Shown: positions 61,199-64,000 of the stretch, piece after piece
Layout: each line of letters begins with the position of its first letter
Numbering within the stretch: the first letter of the stretch is position 1
Assembly: GCF_017916325.1 (NCBI RefSeq)
Contig: NC_090147.1
Location: forward strand, 7,501-71,500
Direction: 5' to 3'
DNA length: 64,000 nucleotides
Source: Leishmania martiniquensis
Lineage: Eukaryota > Euglenozoa > Kinetoplastea > Trypanosomatida > Trypanosomatidae
Program-made: the position numbers and the translations under genes
Notes under the pieces: model-generated
Told to the model about the DNA's origin: nothing
Database searches by the model: none
The model's input: only the letters and a program-made list of their open reading frames with translations

Positions 61199-61920
61199 CA
61201 TGCCAAGTGGAGACCCGCGCATGAGAGGGAGAGTGAGGAGGGAGGGGAGGAAGTGACCGAACACTGCGTTCGGCAGTGGAGGGTATAGCCGCCTCTGCAG
61301 CGGTGCCTTTCCTTTTGTGTGTATGTGTGTGCGGCATGTTCGCCCAATACGCATCTGCGTCGTGCACGCAGAAAGCTGCCGCATCACACAACGAACGGAG
61401 CAGCAGCAGCGTGTGCACGCCCTATGACAGCCTTTTACAACAGCAGCACCGCTGTGGCTGTCGCTGCTGCCCCCTTCACGGACGTCCGCACCCCTCTCCC
61501 TCCGCCCCCTATCCTCTCCTCTCCTCTCCTCTCCTCTCCTCCGGGCGCTAGGAAGAAGACAAAAATGAATACCTAATGGGGGGCCCTTCGCCTCTGATCA
61601 GTGGGCGCCGCCAACTGTAGCGCACTCCTCCCCCTCCTCCCTCCCTCTCTCTCTCCTCCCCTGTCTGACGCTGCGGCACAGGAGCCTTTCTCTGCTACAG
61701 GCACGGGCGGAGGGGACACACACGCGCACTGAAAGCGGCCGAGCTAGTGAGATCGAGGGGGGTCGGCGCACGATATAACGGGTCCATACAGAGCAAAGAG
61801 GTGTGTCGCTGCCCATAACTGGAGAGACGCACCTCTTCTCCCCTCACCCTCCTCCCCCCACACACACGCAAGCACACGCAGACGCGCATCACAGATTCTT
61901 GAGCGGCATCGGCCGGGAAT
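61199..61920. other. Spacer with pentamer repeat and acceptor
   Basis: A CTCCT pentamer repeat covers about 61512-61541. A C/T tract at 61831-61860 followed by CACACACGCAAG gives an AG at 61871-61872; the next ATG is 61921. No gene is supported between. Confidence 0.55.
61512..61541. repeat. CTCCT pentanucleotide repeat
   Basis: About six tandem units of a five-base pyrimidine motif in the 3' spacer of the 901-residue protein gene. It could also act as a splice-acceptor tract. Confidence 0.85.
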
Positions 61921-64000
61921 ATGGCCAAGTTGAACCAAAAGAGCATGTCAGCTGCAGCAGCAGCAGCAGACACGCAGAGGGAGCATGGCACCACCGTCAT
62001 TCATCAGGAGCTACCGACGCCGCCTCACGCGGAGTTGATCGCTGATGAACGCTCCAGCGCTCCTGTAGTGTCGCTGGGCGATCCGGTCGAGTTCATACGT
62101 GATCGAGTCAACTCCATCGAACTATGGCGGGCGACCGTCGTGCGCCTGAACATGACGCAACTCGGCGTTTCGTTGGTGCGGGGTGTAGTACGACGAGGCC
62201 GCTTGTTGGCGCCACCGATGCGCGTCTTCGACACGGTAGTGAAAACAGCGCCAGCATCCGACGCGGAAGAGGCAGAGGGAGCGCAGTCGCTTTCCTCTCA
62301 GCCAGTGCCGCCATTGCTGGGCCTCTGCTCGGCGCTCGAGACCGACCTCGTGACTGCTCAGATGATACGACAAGATGAATCTACGCAGACCCCCATGCAG
62401 GTAATCGACCCTACAGCGCGCCAGAAGATGGCGCATCAGCCGCTTAATCACCACCGTAGTAGGCATCTATCCCTGCAGCCCAGCGTTGCTCGTCGTGCGC
62501 TCGTGCATACTGCCAGCCACGCCTCTGTGCCGCTTTACATTGGCATGCTAACCGCCTTCATTGGGCATGGCGTGACGTCTCTGTACAACGAAGACACAGT
62601 GGCAGACGCGATCGCTGCAGGTAGCACAGAGGTGGCAGAATACGCCAAGGAGCCGACCTCCGTGTGTGGTGTCGTCCCCAGCGGCTTGCACACGTCTAGC
62701 CGGCACCTGAGCTTGACGACCGAGATGAATGGTGCACTCCACGAGGTTCATCGGGCAGCGGCCGAGGTGATGTGCACCATTGATCACGAGGCGAAGGAGA
62801 TGCACGCGCTCGCAACGACCGCGCTCCAGCCGACTGGCAATACCACAGCGCATCCGACGTACGAGGAGGAGGCGATACAGAGCATGCGCCAAGCGCAGCT
62901 CAGCTTGTCATGCCGCCGCCTCAGTCGCGTCGTGGCGAACTTCTACTCTCTCGTGTCCCTTCTGGACTTCTTCGCGGTGGAAATCGCGTCATTGCCGGCG
63001 CCGACGCCAACCACTGCGGCGGTCGAGGCAGGCCACACCAGCGTTGACTTCGTATTCGTCTCCTCCGCGTCGGCTGTTGTGGCAACGGCGACGGCGGAGC
63101 AAAGCGCTCCGCTGGCCACTGTGGCGCCGTGCGCCGGGGGCGCTGCCCTCGGCGCCACACCGGCGCCCGCCGTCTTGACGAAATCTTCGGCCAACGCGGC
63201 GACGCCCACGCACACTTACACAACGGAGCACTTGCATGAGCTGTTCGACGCATCTGGTCAGTTGCCTCAGAGCGTGTGGAGGGTGTTCTCCGCCGCTGCC
63301 ACGACGCTGAGCGACTTCGCAGTGCCCTGGTCCCTTACGACCGGTGACGTGAAGAGTCGACAGAGATTCAACGACGCAGCGTGCGCCATTCTGGGCGAGG
63401 ATCAGCGGTGTCTGTTGCTGCAGCTACATCGGCTGTGCGCGCGCTTCGTCCTGCTGCGACAGCGAGTGTATGCGCTGCACCCCATAAGCCCTCTGCACTT
63501 CAAGGTGAAGCAGATGCTCGAGTGGGGCAGCTTCCTCAACGCCGACGTGCCGGATGCGTGGTCTTACAACAACGGCGACATTGATCGGTGCGACTTCCAC
63601 GCGGATCTGCTGCACAACATCTATGCGCGTGGAATGCAGTGGCGCGTGAACTCGAGCAACAAGTTGGCACTTCGAATGGCGATGACCTGCCCGTACGCGA
63701 CGGCCGCGTGCGACACAGCGCTGCGCCGGATGAAAGAGGTGAGCGCGTTTGCCCCGAGCGGCAGTGCCCTCGGCGGCGGGTGGCAAGCTGGCACTGCATG
63801 CACTACCGGTACATCGACCCCGCTCGCTCTGCTCGCCTCTCTCGCCTCTGCTGGCACGAACGGTGGAACCCGCGCCGCCCTTGACGGGCTCATGAGTGAC
63901 ATGTCGTCATCCACGTCTGCCGCGCCAGCGCAGGACTGGGGCGCTGCCGCACAGCTACAGATTTCCCTCGTGCCGGGCTACGTGGGTCTCCGGAACGACG
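61921..64000 (+). CDS. Large hypothetical protein, 3' end outside window
   Basis: The ATG at 61921 is the first after the acceptor AG at 61872, and an in-frame TGA at 61900 excludes an earlier start. I read every codon to the window edge: 693 codons without a stop, so the gene continues beyond 64000. Near the N-terminus VEFIRDRVNSIELWRATVVRLNMTQLGVSLVRG is well structured, and the middle has NFYSLVSLLDFFAVEI. The 1070-1180 base offset region (about residues 357-420) is Ala/Thr/Val-rich. The last third includes HRLCARFVLLRQRVYALHP and VKQMLEWGSFLNADVPDAWSYNNGD. There is no recognised family, signal peptide or membrane segment. Codon use is host-like. Confidence 0.85.
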   Translation, partial: MAKLNQKSMSAAAAAADTQREHGTTVIHQELPTPPHAELIADERSSAPVVSLGDPVEFIRDRVNSIELWRATVVRLNMTQLGVSLVRGVVRRGRLLAPPMRVFDTVVKTAPASDAEEAEGAQSLSSQPVPPLLGLCSALETDLVTAQMIRQDESTQTPMQVIDPTARQKMAHQPLNHHRSRHLSLQPSVARRALVHTASHASVPLYIGMLTAFIGHGVTSLYNEDTVADAIAAGSTEVAEYAKEPTSVCGVVPSGLHTSSRHLSLTTEMNGALHEVHRAAAEVMCTIDHEAKEMHALATTALQPTGNTTAHPTYEEEAIQSMRQAQLSLSCRRLSRVVANFYSLVSLLDFFAVEIASLPAPTPTTAAVEAGHTSVDFVFVSSASAVVATATAEQSAPLATVAPCAGGAALGATPAPAVLTKSSANAATPTHTYTTEHLHELFDASGQLPQSVWRVFSAAATTLSDFAVPWSLTTGDVKSRQRFNDAACAILGEDQRCLLLQLHRLCARFVLLRQRVYALHPISPLHFKVKQMLEWGSFLNADVPDAWSYNNGDIDRCDFHADLLHNIYARGMQWRVNSSNKLALRMAMTCPYATAACDTALRRMKEVSAFAPSGSALGGGWQAGTACTTGTSTPLALLASLASAGTNGGTRAALDGLMSDMSSSTSAAPAQDWGAAAQLQISLVPGYVGLRND

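Overview
The window is nuclear DNA from a trypanosomatid flagellate, most likely of the Leishmania group (Leishmaniinae). Intron-free genes lie head to tail on one strand. Intergenic spacers are long and full of pyrimidine tracts, CA/TG and CT runs. Many genes have a polypyrimidine tract followed by AG just before the first ATG, which is the pattern of spliced-leader trans-splicing. Codons mostly end in G or C. From memory, the order eIF2B-alpha, PITH protein, proteasome beta-1 fits the left part of Leishmania chromosome 12, but this was not checked. I saw no tRNA, rRNA, CRISPR array or bacterial-type promoter.

Layout. 1-1.9 kb: an antisense open frame interrupted by one TAG (possible retroelement relic) and a gene-poor edge. 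1.9-12 kb: a compact housekeeping cluster with an unknown protein, eIF2B-alpha, a PITH-domain protein, the proteasome beta-1 subunit, mitoribosomal mS29/DAP3, a small unknown protein, a PPP-type phosphatase that has lost its metal ligands, and an isochorismatase-fold protein. 12.8-18.7 kb: a charged coiled-coil protein, a possible small gene, and two unknown proteins. 18.7-23.7 kb: about 5 kb without an intact gene but with scattered coding-like fragments, read as a decayed gene. 23.7-34.4 kb: a Plus-3/RING protein, a FYVE-like coiled-coil protein and a 1379-residue coiled-coil protein. 35.2-41.2 kb: an 869-bp inverted repeat with nearly identical arms, flanking a single protein kinase gene. 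42.8-57.5 kb: an APH-1-like membrane protein, an LRR protein, the ALG9 mannosyltransferase and an IQ/PHD-finger protein, with antisense coding relics in two of the spacers. 58.5-64 kb: a 901-residue unknown protein and a large gene that runs off the right edge.

How the genes relate. All intact genes point right and probably belong to one polycistronic unit, so their order implies shared transcription and not shared function. Recognised roles cover translation and its control (eIF2B-alpha, mS29), protein turnover (proteasome, RING protein), ER glycosylation and intramembrane proteolysis (ALG9, APH-1), and signalling (kinase, pseudophosphatase). Where spliced-leader acceptor sites can be read, they move several starts well inside the longest open frame.
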